DNA from: a virus
IMG/VR virus record: IMGVR_UViG_3300032087_004307
Coordinates: 1-64,000 of that record
Length of the DNA: 64,000 nt
Strand: one strand, 5' to 3'
Shown: in pieces, positions 21,701 to 30,400 of the stretch
Layout of the letters: every line of letters begins with the position of its first letter
Numbering within the stretch: the first letter of the stretch is position 1
Translations under genes and position numbers: made by a program
Notes under the pieces: generated by a model
Seen by the model: the letters and a program-made list of their open reading frames with translations, nothing else
The model's database searches: none
What the model was told of the DNA's origin: nothing

Positions 21701-24700
21701 TGTTTGGTCCATAATTGAGAACATGTCTCTTTCTGATCTATTTACTTTTGCTACAAATCCATTAGGTGGAGTGAATTTTAATTTACCTGCTAAAGGAGAA
21801 AGTTCTATGGTGTTACCTACTTGCCAACTTCCTGTAGTCCAGAATAAATATTGTTTTGCACCAAATAACCAATTTCTAGTATCGCCTATACTCACGTCAT
21901 ATGTTGATAAGTTGTAGCCTGCTCTTTCCTGATACCTTCCTAAGGCAATTAGGAAATTGAATAAACTTTGAATGTTTGTATATTCTGTTTCATAATAAAC
22001 ACGTTCTACTATGTTTGTAGACTGTTGATAATACGTTGCACTTGCAGTATCTTCTTGAGGTAAACTACTTATAGATTGCCAAAATACTATGTTAAAAGTA
22101 TCACTACTTGGTACATCAGATTTGGCTTTGTAGTAAGCACCGTTATGTATAATATAAGAATTATTTGAATATGAAACGTTTGCTGTCCATGTACTATGAC
22201 TTACTGTATTACCGCCTACCTGTACATTTTCTGTGGGGCCGTTGGTATCAAGTTGTAATGTATCAAAGTAACCTAACTTTTTATCATAACCTCTAACTTT
22301 CCAACCATCAGCAGTTTTTTCTACAATTACACCACTATAATAGTTTCTTGTTTTATATCCTGAGTCATGTATAGCAACTGTGATATTATCATCCGGTAAA
22401 ATTAAGTTTGTAGAACTACCTGTGGCACTATATTGATCTAATGTCAACCTCATTGTGTCTTTGTCCACAAATCCAGCAAACCTATGTCCTAGTTTTATAT
22501 TTAAAGTTCTTATTTTTTGTGCAAAACTTTCTGAGGTATTAAGGCCTTGGAAGTTAAGCCATGAATGTATAAACTGGGTATATCCAATATTTGTAATATT
22601 ATTTCCATTACTATCTAAATCACCATGAATATTAAAGTCGTTGCTGTCTGTAAATAACCATTTCTTTCTAGTTACTGTGCTAACTGGATGTCTTTTATCT
22701 ATATCTGTAATAACAATTTTAGTAGGGTCTGAAAATACTGTTGCAAACAAACCTGGTTTTGCAATTAGTAATGCCTCTACTACAGCAAATGGATATGATA
22801 CTGAATACTTCCATGCATTTTCTACTGGAGCACCATCTCCTAATTTCCATGGATCACTGATATTATTTGTTGTTGTTTGCACTTCTGAGAACAAACTTTG
22901 TAAAGCCATATTTGCAGTAGAATCAAATGTTCCTTGATTGTTATTATTTCCTGCATTAGGTAGTGCAAAAAACTTATTACTATATGTACTGTCTTCTGGG
23001 TTTGGAACAGTATTGTTTGTAAAGGATTTTGTGCCACCACCAATGTGATATGGGAACATTGGGTTACCATTATCATCTTGTGTGCAAACATAATAATAAA
23101 TTGGTGTGCTTGGTGATTCAGGCGTTTTACCGAATCTTACATTGTATTTTCCTGCACCATTATTACCTACATATCCTGGTTGACTTGCGAGATTACTATC
23201 AAATGTAAAGTCTTCAACAAACTCTCCTGTATGTGCACCACCTATTGATGTATCTCTGGTAGCCGATACTTTAAGAGAAAAACAACTCTTTATATTTGTA
23301 ATTTCGTTATCTGTTATATCACCATTAGTATCTAAACCTTTGTAACCATATGGTCCGTAAATTGGTAAGCCGTCAAATGCCCAACCCACTATGCCTGAGT
23401 GTGTTGTTGCATTACCCCATGCTGTTTCACCTACTACTTCTGCATTTATTGTGTGGTAATATTGCACACCGTCGCTTGTAGTATTTCCTAATGCAAAGGC
23501 ACTATTTGCCAATTCAACTCTATTGTAATGATAGTCTGAAGTTCCGTAAAAATTTGTATCCTGAATATTATAAATAGGTAGTCCGTTATTAAGTACTCCA
23601 ATTGCACCGTCTGTTTGTGCTGTTTCACTTGCTATGTTACTACTTAAATTTTTCCTTGGAATACTGTACCTAAGTTTTTGCTGTTTTGCATCAGTATATT
23701 CTATGCTGTTATCTGCAATACTTACATTATGTGTTAAGATATTTGTACTTTCAACAAAAACATTTGCATTATTATAATTAACATTTAAACCATCTAAACT
23801 TCTAAAACTTGTTGTAACATAACCCTGTGATGTATTAACTATTGTATTTGTAAATGTAGGTGTTAAAGTTGTACTTCCTGTTGTTGCAATATCGTAAGGA
23901 GATTTTAACTGCCCTTCAGTATTTACAGGTAAGATATCAAGTAATCCTATTCTTCTAAATGGATTAAATTCTGCTAATTTATATGTATTATTTGTTAAAT
24001 TTTCTCTACTACCACTAATAATTTTACCTTGTTCAATATCACTCCACATAGGTGAATTACTACTGCTATAGTCTGTGTACGTTGCAGTAATATATGTACT
24101 ATCCCACCATGCTGGTTTTTCTGTAAAGCCTAGCATTTCCCATGGATGAGTATGTGGTCTTACTGTATCATAATAATACTCGTACCAACCTCTCCAATGT
24201 CCAGGTGTATCGCTTGTACCCCTATAGTTCCAGGTAAATTCATTAGTTAAGTCATAAAAATCATTTGCAATAGGGTCTACTTTATTCTCAGAAGTCCAAT
24301 TAGCAAAGTTTAAATTTAATAAATCATGCCAATCATTATTTTCATAATCTGTTTGTCTAAAATATCCAGGTTTTATATTTACTTGGCTATATAACCCTAG
24401 GCCATTAGCATTTCTAAATTCTGCTTTTGCGGAATTATACAACCTGTTTTCAAATTCTAGTATTATGTCGTCTCTTCTGTCGCCTAATAATGCAGTTCTT
24501 GAACCATCATGACCTACTATTAATGTTTGTGGTGTTTGGAAACTGCTATCTGTTTCTTTAGCAGGTTGGTAGAGAGGGTATAAACCCATAGCACTTGGTG
24601 TTGGAGGACATTGGGCACTATCTCTATCTGTATTGTAAAATTTAAATGTTATTGTATCACCAGTATTAAAATCATTTGAATTTAAAATACTTATTGTAAT

Positions 24701-27496
24701 TGGGTTGTATGAAGTAATTGTGTAGTCTTTATCAACACACAGTAAAGTTCTTTGACTATCTCTGTCTTTATATACTAGTAAACTATTTTCTATTTTATCT
24801 AAATCATAATAGTTTGTGGCTGTGTAATCTACAACTGTGGTGTCTGCTACCGTAAAACTTTCTTCTACATAATTATCGCCAAAAGGTAGTAAGTATGTTT
24901 GGTTAAATACTTTTCTTCCAACACTAAATGATATAACATTCCTAAGAACTTTCTCTAAAACAAATTCATTTGATAAGTCAGTTACGTCATATGAATTAAA
25001 ATAATTGTTTAATTCATTTAAAAATCTTTTTCTGTATTTTGCATATTCTCTTGCATTAAATCTGATAGCGTCAACTAAATTATGTGGCTTATTATCTAAT
25101 AAAAATACACCTAGTAAAGTGTCTTGTAATGGTTGCACAATATCAGTTGCATATTCACTTTGCTTACTGGTTTCAGTAAAGTTATTATCAGCAAGAACAT
25201 TTCCTGAAAAATCAGTTTGGCCTTTCATATAGTTTGCAAAATGATCTAAATACTCAGGTTCTGAAATTGTAGATATTTCTGTATTTAATGGATTGTTTTT
25301 CCAACTTAATGGTACACTATGTTTGCTAATACTGTTTTCTGCGATGAGTCCAGTACTAGATTTTACAAAAATATCTATTAAAGTACCTTTAACAAAATTA
25401 AATGTATTAAATTTAATAAATCCATCACCGTTATATGTAAAGTCTGTATTGGTTACTCCATTTACTTTTACTAAAATATCGTAACCACTGTGGTTGTTGG
25501 TATCTACATTTGGTACAGCACCACAAAAATATAAAACTGTTTCATTATCTACGTCTACACTTGATAGTTCAAAGTGTGTATCAATACTCTGTGTAGATTT
25601 TTTATTTGTATCTTTAAATAGAGTATGATATTCAGGTGTACTTTTGTTTAGTTTGTAATAGTAATATCCTTTTTGTTTAGTTGGTGTTGTAGAACCTATT
25701 GCTGTGTATTCATAACTCTCTGTTAAACCAAAATTTTGATATTCAATTTCACTGGCACTTTTAAATGCTTTATAACTTAATGGGAATCCATATTCTAAAT
25801 CATTTGCGCCTGTACCTATTTTGTGAGCAAAAAGTTTGTTACCCTCAAAGTTATTTAATGGGTATAAACTGCTATCTCCTAAATATGTCTTATCATCTTT
25901 ATAAAGATTAAACAGCGGTGGAGTAGATCTATTTGATTTAGTTTGAGCTAGTTTTAATCCTGTCGCAGTATAATAATATTCTAACCCTGTTTGCGATGTC
26001 CCTTTGTGTACACTAACAATGTCTCCAACTGCTAATTTCCTAGATGGAATTGCAGAAAAAGTAAGGTTAGACCCTGATACAGTTATTTCATATATTTCCT
26101 GAGAAATTGCTACTGACTCATTAGGGAAAATACATGTCAAGCCATTTACTAGTTTAATACCATCAACTAATTGATCAGGTGCTAAGTTTTGAGCCTGAGT
26201 AAATGTTAAGTCGCTTACTGAAATATCAACATTACCTTTATATGTAGTACCATGATTATACAACTCTATATGTGCATCATATTCTAAAATAGGTCGCAAT
26301 GCTCTCTTTTCTGAATTTGGTATTCTATCAGTTGCATCTAAATAGTTTTGTTTGTGCCACCAGAAGTTATTTTTACTCCAAATATTATTATTTGTGGCTC
26401 CTCTCTCTAAATGAATATAATCTTTAGATGTATTATAGGTATAAGGTGCAGATTTACTAGACGACATGTCAACAAGTCTAATGCTTGATCCTACACCTTC
26501 AACAATGTATTTTTGTCCTATAGTAGTTGTGCTAGATATTACATATGGCTCAATAAATTTTATCACCATTCCATTTCTAAATGCTTTACCACCTGCAGGT
26601 GTATAGGACTTTTTGCCTATAATGTCTCTTTCAATATCAATATAATTTTCACTACTAGGATTAATGTCTATAGCAGAAGGACCAGTAGAATGTGTAATTT
26701 TACCACCTGACGTCCATGCAGTAAAGTTTGTAGTATCTAATGGATTTCTTAAATCTTTATCTGTAAAAAGTTTAAATGTCCTTGATGTAACCTTTTCAAT
26801 ATAGTATGTTTGATTATTAACTTCAGTCATACCAGATACACCAGTAATTACAATTTCATCTCCTGAGTAAAAATTGTGGTCTTGGTTAGTTGTTACTATT
26901 GCTGGTGAACTTTGTGTAATATCTGGGCTAAAGGAATAAGTATCCAATGTTGCGTCGTTTACAAAACTACTACCTGAAGTAAAATCTCTATTAGCAATAT
27001 AATACTCATTTCCGTTTTTAATAACGTCATGAACAAAAAAGTTTGTGTCTGCTGTCCAAGATGCTACAGTATGACAGTTTGCAGTTGTTTCTGGATCCCA
27101 ATAATACTCTTGAAAGTTTAAAAACTTATCTGTATTAATTGGCGGTAAAAATGTTTTAAAATCACTTGAAAAGACTTTATTTTGATTTATAGTATTTGCA
27201 CCATATATCTTTAAGGTATTTACTGCTTCATCAAAAAATATAAAATCTTCACTATCACCAGTTGTAAGGTTTAAAGTGTTTATTACAGGAGATAGATTAT
27301 AAAAAGATCTATCTATTGTAGGTTCTTTTAGGAATGATATATTTACATTATGATCATCACTAGTTTTCTTTCCAATGAATCCAGTAATAATTTCACTATT
27401 TGCCTCTGCAAATAATTGCTCAACAGTACTTTCAAAAAAGTTTTTAACTGCTGTAGTCTGATGTACTACTGGTAACTGTTCGTAAATTTTTGCCAT
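9794..27496 (-). CDS. Giant baseplate wedge/structural protein (5,900 residues)
   Basis: One uninterrupted 17.7-kb frame. The N-terminus MAKIYEQLPVVHQTTAVKNF matches the start of the very large baseplate proteins that follow gp6 in marine T4-like phages, so it occupies the gp7 position. Visible pieces: a YHYH-type domain near residues 1330-1480 (VGWAFDGLPIYGPYGY); a Pro-rich linker near 3880; Gly runs near 3950-3985; and four short aromatic modules near residues 145, 1770, 3275 and 5480, each of the pattern W..N..Y..N.YV.NNG.YYKA, like chitin-binding type-3 (CBM5/12) modules. The central part (2200-3300) is Asn/Thr/Val-rich and beta-repetitive. The start is 1 nt from the gp6 stop, so it is co-transcribed with gp6 and gp25. 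T4 gp7 is about a thousand residues, so this protein is several times larger. Confidence 0.85.
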   Translation of the reverse strand: MAKIYEQLPVVHQTTAVKNFFESTVEQLFAEANSEIITGFIGKKTSDDHNVNISFLKEPTIDRSFYNLSPVINTLNLTTGDSEDFIFFDEAVNTLKIYGANTINQNKVFSSDFKTFLPPINTDKFLNFQEYYWDPETTANCHTVASWTADTNFFVHDVIKNGNEYYIANRDFTSGSSFVNDATLDTYSFSPDITQSSPAIVTTNQDHNFYSGDEIVITGVSGMTEVNNQTYYIEKVTSRTFKLFTDKDLRNPLDTTNFTAWTSGGKITHSTGPSAIDINPSSENYIDIERDIIGKKSYTPAGGKAFRNGMVIKFIEPYVISSTTTIGQKYIVEGVGSSIRLVDMSSSKSAPYTYNTSKDYIHLERGATNNNIWSKNNFWWHKQNYLDATDRIPNSEKRALRPILEYDAHIELYNHGTTYKGNVDISVSDLTFTQAQNLAPDQLVDGIKLVNGLTCIFPNESVAISQEIYEITVSGSNLTFSAIPSRKLAVGDIVSVHKGTSQTGLEYYYTATGLKLAQTKSNRSTPPLFNLYKDDKTYLGDSSLYPLNNFEGNKLFAHKIGTGANDLEYGFPLSYKAFKSASEIEYQNFGLTESYEYTAIGSTTPTKQKGYYYYKLNKSTPEYHTLFKDTNKKSTQSIDTHFELSSVDVDNETVLYFCGAVPNVDTNNHSGYDILVKVNGVTNTDFTYNGDGFIKFNTFNFVKGTLIDIFVKSSTGLIAENSISKHSVPLSWKNNPLNTEISTISEPEYLDHFANYMKGQTDFSGNVLADNNFTETSKQSEYATDIVQPLQDTLLGVFLLDNKPHNLVDAIRFNAREYAKYRKRFLNELNNYFNSYDVTDLSNEFVLEKVLRNVISFSVGRKVFNQTYLLPFGDNYVEESFTVADTTVVDYTATNYYDLDKIENSLLVYKDRDSQRTLLCVDKDYTITSYNPITISILNSNDFNTGDTITFKFYNTDRDSAQCPPTPSAMGLYPLYQPAKETDSSFQTPQTLIVGHDGSRTALLGDRRDDIILEFENRLYNSAKAEFRNANGLGLYSQVNIKPGYFRQTDYENNDWHDLLNLNFANWTSENKVDPIANDFYDLTNEFTWNYRGTSDTPGHWRGWYEYYYDTVRPHTHPWEMLGFTEKPAWWDSTYITATYTDYSSSNSPMWSDIEQGKIISGSRENLTNNTYKLAEFNPFRRIGLLDILPVNTEGQLKSPYDIATTGSTTLTPTFTNTIVNTSQGYVTTSFRSLDGLNVNYNNANVFVESTNILTHNVSIADNSIEYTDAKQQKLRYSIPRKNLSSNIASETAQTDGAIGVLNNGLPIYNIQDTNFYGTSDYHYNRVELANSAFALGNTTSDGVQYYHTINAEVVGETAWGNATTHSGIVGWAFDGLPIYGPYGYKGLDTNGDITDNEITNIKSCFSLKVSATRDTSIGGAHTGEFVEDFTFDSNLASQPGYVGNNGAGKYNVRFGKTPESPSTPIYYYVCTQDDNGNPMFPYHIGGGTKSFTNNTVPNPEDSTYSNKFFALPNAGNNNNQGTFDSTANMALQSLFSEVQTTTNNISDPWKLGDGAPVENAWKYSVSYPFAVVEALLIAKPGLFATVFSDPTKIVITDIDKRHPVSTVTRKKWLFTDSNDFNIHGDLDSNGNNITNIGYTQFIHSWLNFQGLNTSESFAQKIRTLNIKLGHRFAGFVDKDTMRLTLDQYSATGSSTNLILPDDNITVAIHDSGYKTRNYYSGVIVEKTADGWKVRGYDKKLGYFDTLQLDTNGPTENVQVGGNTVSHSTWTANVSYSNNSYIIHNGAYYKAKSDVPSSDTFNIVFWQSISSLPQEDTASATYYQQSTNIVERVYYETEYTNIQSLFNFLIALGRYQERAGYNLSTYDVSIGDTRNWLFGAKQYLFWTTGSWQVGNTIELSPLAGKLKFTPPNGFVAKVNRSERDMFSIMDQTGKAIEPTECDILREGTSIEITPPTGSDIYGIVLYSKEIEHAMVIDNVTDFADTVNDPVINQRQNRIKIKATRTLDWDGKLTTSGFIVNGDELIPNLDNLAQTMGRYTEQGFVPVERDVYEASRRLYGYQERSYLNELDITDDQQFDFYKGMIQNKGTGTSLSRIARSSKIVQGDMNVYDEWAIKVGDFGDVANNQSIELKIDRANVVQDPQLISLAFPQDTTGTVSRIDVINSKHRYFELPTITINNPTTGSNVATAEAILNSNGELSGVNITNAGTGYVAGTGLTIETANIVTNDTTQTFVKVDAMSSGYVTLKEYSNANANLLVNSDVSNITGLGNLTVINASGNANVSSTYNLGSITDLANVATFINQDATINASITASVITTSAVSNISSNASNVGYFTYLKISGNDFALSDDDSNVTLNKLNLENSKRYQPRQRYKLSTANNTVKANINVLVNNSTVSSSNYDYDAGDRWQISPLADTSTGSITYGLTTTSTGLTTNLINGSTSFDATNYTTIDNNDYAFIDVYIDGDYIENEGDIIYYTVTSNTITFANVDLLPKKQLTTNSNVYIVEHSTIDFVDAFKGDVPGATLNIKATTNDDITARITAVRNYEITPDANDDEIILLDIDDTSKFLKKPTGLRSDELWKTTSNVSALGITDSKFKPLPNAGYVNTSNVTYSAFNIPSIAQLFGDNVVFKPEANDTIHIAKAENQDWNVYKLTDTNSTLSFVEQDNITETAYLYMNDVDLFSYVDNNAIGGEDNNRYLDYHLVIKDADLTDQFVVWTNQQVVDKKGVKITDFAGANMIAANIANIGPANVMPISNIEPATSDNAVAVANVEIKTATLTSNVNATHTTINVGNTSGLTQGMILSTQGTVLGNISTIATVHDSTTLTLSQPFGVALPTGTEITFTTGLATITTSMYNLENGDLIGFREGQPAQISMTVINLTHYSNTETLIFSVGSNTQTMSLSEDLTLQDVFYAGNTNPIPIHDIEAAQYAEVTAGNIVANVEYSINSLGNTDFNLPAGTSGVTYDVGDIFTATTAGTGTGTVVKTTATEYIGNNNSLTIPTSYLSVSGEAIDVRKTDLTKLWVSVSGNLQTYGPANMVQIGSSIEVVSTNSDYNGRVYPICDIDPSGTAIAIQSDDFPLDSNASIYYDKIDTAVMGVTGFKYNNHSNLHTKDYTISNVTSAGFTVYDANVTSNISGDILSIAYYGKTKITANTVDHNLAQGDVVKLIASAYSGYYYIESATEDTFVINQPYNANVSKTGNIIKPGMVIHTDKDHGISEEYVGKRIAVHMAEPDYYNKVYTVTGVTTGTSNTITISDAFSFADVANAQFTAWAPSTSFAKGERILNGVVTYVAANAFTSGSTFESDNLNVGKPALLTTVDHNKIKLNNTEIVLGDIKSEEDVVDSINNAMALRRGAVDNDHTQISFAMITGKNNNKLTPILSDYRQVDGYSPYVNADNVENTLLGDGLTKAGDLNYRINKKGFVNDPNNPDFPTNLTDAVGNDPATTLNTGTKNPFYLGSKNNYGIPTDPSKVPLFNFPDENGTPVPGSGIDSGAKPIIDPRKAVANISKKPCVDMCSPIHIPPTPAVPVSGGVVSPPVMTTTCFGGSLVDSAGNPGVYSISGRGHGDRRFGGNWSGHYVLKGPNAGYVSQVGGSRGGLSARGLAGVMTWSDNGSTMNFNMKLKFNKAGTFYAHVYNAGRSGYNDRTYVKINNVTNGTTNLGRQNSVHTGKGFSFNGPGGVKAFTVSAGDIIQFKGTCRGGSNHWHGLCMHISTSSSGLDTCTKSLQPGPGSTSGYANLPVSQNYSNSNITFHEQHNRSANQEDNNFYTLKGSGVVEILFDMYSGADRLEVFQGVSKGGESKRLGGTMDQGSVIKLTDAEKQEILTKAGSNNATKFGSGSKVIDFAHSGQNVRYGGKLTVAVDINNGTYLKVKVNKPSIVYRYVIKLPDTPPKPPEPKSNPAPGQSCNVAIYNPQTPTPSTGVQTPIYSPGGNQTTTKKNTGASYGGVGGGGGGGGGYSSYGSQSNMMYNYYQSIGKPGGGGGGGSIKQSGTSHHYSANYGGMGLAPMAGFSMIPDIFKKTVKVTASNSYGKYQPLTGSQFVNNTVQRVTGGKILPLAQPLRNVAPSKPGKLRALDISNYPFWNELTYTGDNYYKKGNTFFTYTPGKIGTDIRLQDGTVIGNVLDDFNLSGGIPASDVILNYPGQIPNILPNPDNGSINLEPGYTLPAEDSPYDSNVTYSESPVIGITPKIKDKNGNYIPAGPTVYCDLSRPTPGHTIALDDMTGITPGDELIINNTKIKFPGSDTKVVENALRCTQGSGFMVHDTFKDGKPALRVSSCSNAPLTIRDGCSGGIYKEVLDFHVVRGFEQSETETSNTAVIPATTGYGYANGNVGVDARAGTSQMYTLYNASGTVTDYTGAGRNVSSPDMDNGKILSSKTTSKTTGGSGYGVGDRLRIVGGLPIENPYGGITEFCIDMPGMNYTSAGNVKVYIGDGTTPGSGAKAGTVILNENGGIASIEIISGGEGYDFARPPKVKILDLGEGAIQNGIPAEVSVKIGTGRGLPPRVAKFIVSSVDANGTITSLQIIDRGIYKQFPADLTQGVPLEYDAVGLGDESGVDANGVFFQGTGLGQFDPLNDNDRLESPGGYDPLNGLVGGGTGARVFLTAREIPDCSEKGDAKSKLGFPDQVIDINIPEDIAACLNNALFDAGYDPDKIHIDTENVNDLIDLLKFRTPGYDGIAIDELTPGFLEKLGIPPGDYNIDSLCISAVLETPNSPIRRANKIESGTNLLDDNRFQVATIPDSPVISINCIDTIGDGYGSNGSPGDSDSGVGRNGQDPNSILGDANVVFTTDMFQYELRTTSGEPVNTLNLQQECSVLYLESARYNKNNGNVVVKDGVNVNLETLSNVWIDNYNDSGWAYLESNVAKATQPNLVDTTFVDNAIIYDQETGEKEYDLHFYDPFKGVIPGFIQKEIAFTGPSDPVVYNNARTGFGRKDIGKVWWNTSTIAYKWYEQGTNRDRWLNWGQAFPGSGITLFEWVEDIVPPVNYNGTGTPKNNSEFVVERRINPVNGRYANYYYFWVQNKTDLENTAIEELGREYDTFTLAKYLADPIGAGLPLISFVSDKAMVLSNIAPLLREDEQNLQINFSRNLNPVGQKHTAWKLLRQDDNNSIIPEDLSDKLIDSLAGTDALGQAVPDPLLSEVEAYGVKFRPRQSMFKDLKGARQVLHYTLNEILADLQLSTNYPDWDNGIPASRTYIETVNWYGTQYVDAGTNKKVRYDATFKPIYKVNSVQELDTLQSIPDNTIVQVKGPNSEYYSLHKYISATKTFDLISIQNDNVRLKTSIYTDNTNNTLSSELRLLLVALRDNVFAGTNLWNKLFFALMKYAYTEQKQLDWAFKTSYVFVEKEEEDLIEINGFKVDNFDKVLQYFDEVKPYTAKVREYKDGKSPIREKIGTNAVSDFDKPPYADPVTGNVRILDDFVQADSNIIQTNNAYTNYYSISNKSLDPIRHSNTTIKFDRVDYQLLPHDYLPAVNIATWTANATYPRNSYVVNNGTYYKANIDIAGASSFSSTNWSALGSNVSVIPVADTANSAIARNMVTLTVQSNADVQANTLVTASERAFKFNPAIQTQFAAELNTYYSITDAVSNTNVINSANLSSSIANITAVVNSGSLNKTLSLIQIATGGNFLGETIDGDLFNKAFGVDTNTFQSQIGFNRTKWNSGPIDLQVDVKNYQGVFNTAIAGNQVSFERDGTVYEGFDGVTFKRVLYGEERPQELVMVEPLETLIFRVTSHKHLQGNTSLSSASANASTVKYQITNNIYGDSEFIRIKQDGSTTTTTSANLYTYSNEITVANASVLAKPLARIPGIIWVGSERIEYTKRNTNTNKLSGLTRGTNGTSIQDWASGTEVINANSSEQFKKYPTSSNVWLDNGAVSLADLGNANVSDSSSIMRFLHGRE

Positions 27497-27497
27497 A

Positions 27498-30400
27498 TTA
27501 TCTATCAGTTCTCAAAGTTTGAGATGTTATTTTTTCTACTATTGTAATGTCATTAACTGTAGCAGTATTAATAAAAAGTTCATTAGGCTCTGCTTTTACC
27601 TGGAATAAATCTCCAAATGTACCTTCTGTGTTCTTAGGAAGTATAACGATACTGCCTACAGCATTGCCCATATTTTGATGTATGTAACTTGAAAGTTCAG
27701 TAAAGTAAAAAGTTTCACCAAATTCCCAATTATCAGCATTAAAATAGGAATTAAAAAGTCTTATAATTTTAGATTTAATTTCATTATCACTTAAATTAGT
27801 TCCAGGGATTTTTACAATTTTAAACTTTGCCTGATATGAGGATTCTGCATCACTACCAAAGAGTGTTTTAAATTTAGCACTTCTATACACTATTGTATCA
27901 CTAGCACTTTTAAACTCATTTAACTTTTCAAATTCATTTGCTAATTCTTCACTTGTAGGTGCTATAGGGTATGGTGTTCCTGGCACATTTATATATTTTT
28001 GTATCTCTGTATAATATGTTTGTGTTAATACTAACATCTCTACAACATTACTAATACTAGGATCTATCCTTACATCATTAGGTGCTGTATGATTCCATTT
28101 TAGTATAACATTTTGTGGGTCTTGTATTGCAGTATTTTGTGTACTTGCTCTACCCTCTCTCACAATGTAATCTGAAGTTTCTACTAAACTTATTGTAGAA
28201 GCATTTGTACTACTTGCCTGCATTTGATAAACTTTTTTGTTTTCTGTTACATAAATTACTAGCCCATTATACCTTGGTTCTGCTTCTCCAGAATTATTAA
28301 GTGTTTGTGCAATAGCAACTGTGTCTACTATTAAGTAATTAACTGTCTTCCAGTCTGTTTGATTAATATAACTAGCAGGAGATAGGTAATTAGTATCTGT
28401 TAAATTAATACCAGTTTCTCCACGATAATCTAAAAACAAACCACTTACTGGTCTGTCATATGTGTAGCCATCAAAGTCTGTGTAATATTCAAAAAATACT
28501 AAACTTTGTGGGCTTACAAAATCATCATATTGTAATGGCTCATCTGGTACTAAATCTTCATCTGAATCTATAGGTGCCACTTTTACTTTTCTAGGGTCTA
28601 CATACCCGTCTGCTTCTTTAAAGGTGTCTGAAATAGTCCATTTTATGTCTTTGCTGAGCTTCTCTTTATCGTTTAAATAAATTACGTTTAGTTTATCTAC
28701 ACTAAAGTTTGTACTGCTATCTGAGGCGTGTAATTGCCCTGTAGAATTTTGTAAGCCTGTATAAATTAATCTACCTGTTTGTGCTGTTGCATTGGCGTTT
28801 TCTAAAATTATTCTACCTGTTGCAGATGTATTAGCACTACTTCCACTAACTCCGTATGAGTGAATAGATGCGTTACCTCTATAAAATTCTACAAATCCTG
28901 TGTTTAGGTTTTCTTGTTTATAGTTTATTTCACCGTTAGCGTCAAATATATTATATCCAAATGTAGTGTTGTCAAAGTCTACAGTGACGTTTGCGGGTAA
29001 ATGCTCTACTCTACCTGACACGTTTGCAATAGTAACATTAGTTCTTAAACCAAATGCTGTATTGTCTTCATAAAACGTGTTTAAGTTTATTGCGGCTTCG
29101 TCAACAAATCTGTCATTTGCAACAACTTGTGCATTAGATAAGCCTGTGCTTCTCAAAATACCAAAATTACTTTGCCACTCACAATCAATATCATACCAAT
29201 AATAGTTTCTACTTCTTAATGGTATCATAGGTACTGTGGTTTGCGGAGTATAAGTTTGTCCTGTTTCCTGACTTTGCCAAACCTCACCTAAATTATCATC
29301 ATCATTATCATACCATTTAAACACTTCTGTAACACCAGGTTTAGTGTTTAGTGTATTAAATGTTATAACATCTCTAACTGCTTTGGTAGAATTATCTGTA
29401 ACTTTAACACTTTTTACATTATAGAATTTAAGATTTTCTTTACTCTGTATAACATAGTCAAGTCCTCGTATGCTTACATTATAATCATATGCACTATTAG
29501 ATATTGCGTTGTATTGAAAATGTATTAAATAACTTGCGTCTGCATTTGCATTAGATGTATCTTTTGCATTAGCATAAGAAAATTCTGGTAGTACGCCGTT
29601 TACTGGTGTAGTTAAATTTTGATTTTGTATTATAAAATATTCATCTAATGCAGGGTCATATCCTAAACCAAATGAGCGTTTGTTGTTTATCTCACTAATA
29701 ATTGTATTTTGCTCTGTGGCAGTGAATGTCTTTCTTAATGTACTAATTATTTCATTTGCAGACCATCCGTTAGGTACGTCACTACTTAATGTTATAGGTC
29801 CAGTTGATGTACTTAGGCCACTTGATAACTGACCATTATTGTCTATTCTGGTAATTCTTACCCATTTATAATCTGTTAAATCAGTAGGATTAACGAACTT
29901 AATAAAGTTGTTTTCTTTAAACATTGATGTTTCAGCAGTAGTGTTTATTAAAACACTTGTGGTTGTTGTACCACTTATTAATGCCGTTTCTGTTATATAC
30001 CCTGTGCTGTTTAAAGTTTTAACAGGCAATGTTGCCCATTTTATATCTCTACCACTAGTGTCAAAAGTAGCAGGAGTTGTAGCAATTACACTTTTTCTGA
30101 ATGTATTGTACATAAAGTTGCTAAGTTCTTGTTTCTTTAAGTATAAAGGAATTACACTATTAACAACTTCTGACGCAGTATTATTTTCATTAATTGTGAA
30201 TTTTTCTGATACATTATTTTTATCAGCATATATTACACCATCTTCTGCATAAGATTCTATACTTTGGAATGTTCCTGTAGGATCAGTAATATCAATATAC
30301 CTACTATGCCCTGCATGTGTTCTATTTGTTGCCTTTAATTTTTTAATATTGGATGATTGGCTTGATGGAAAAACCTGATAATCCTGAGCACTAACCATTC

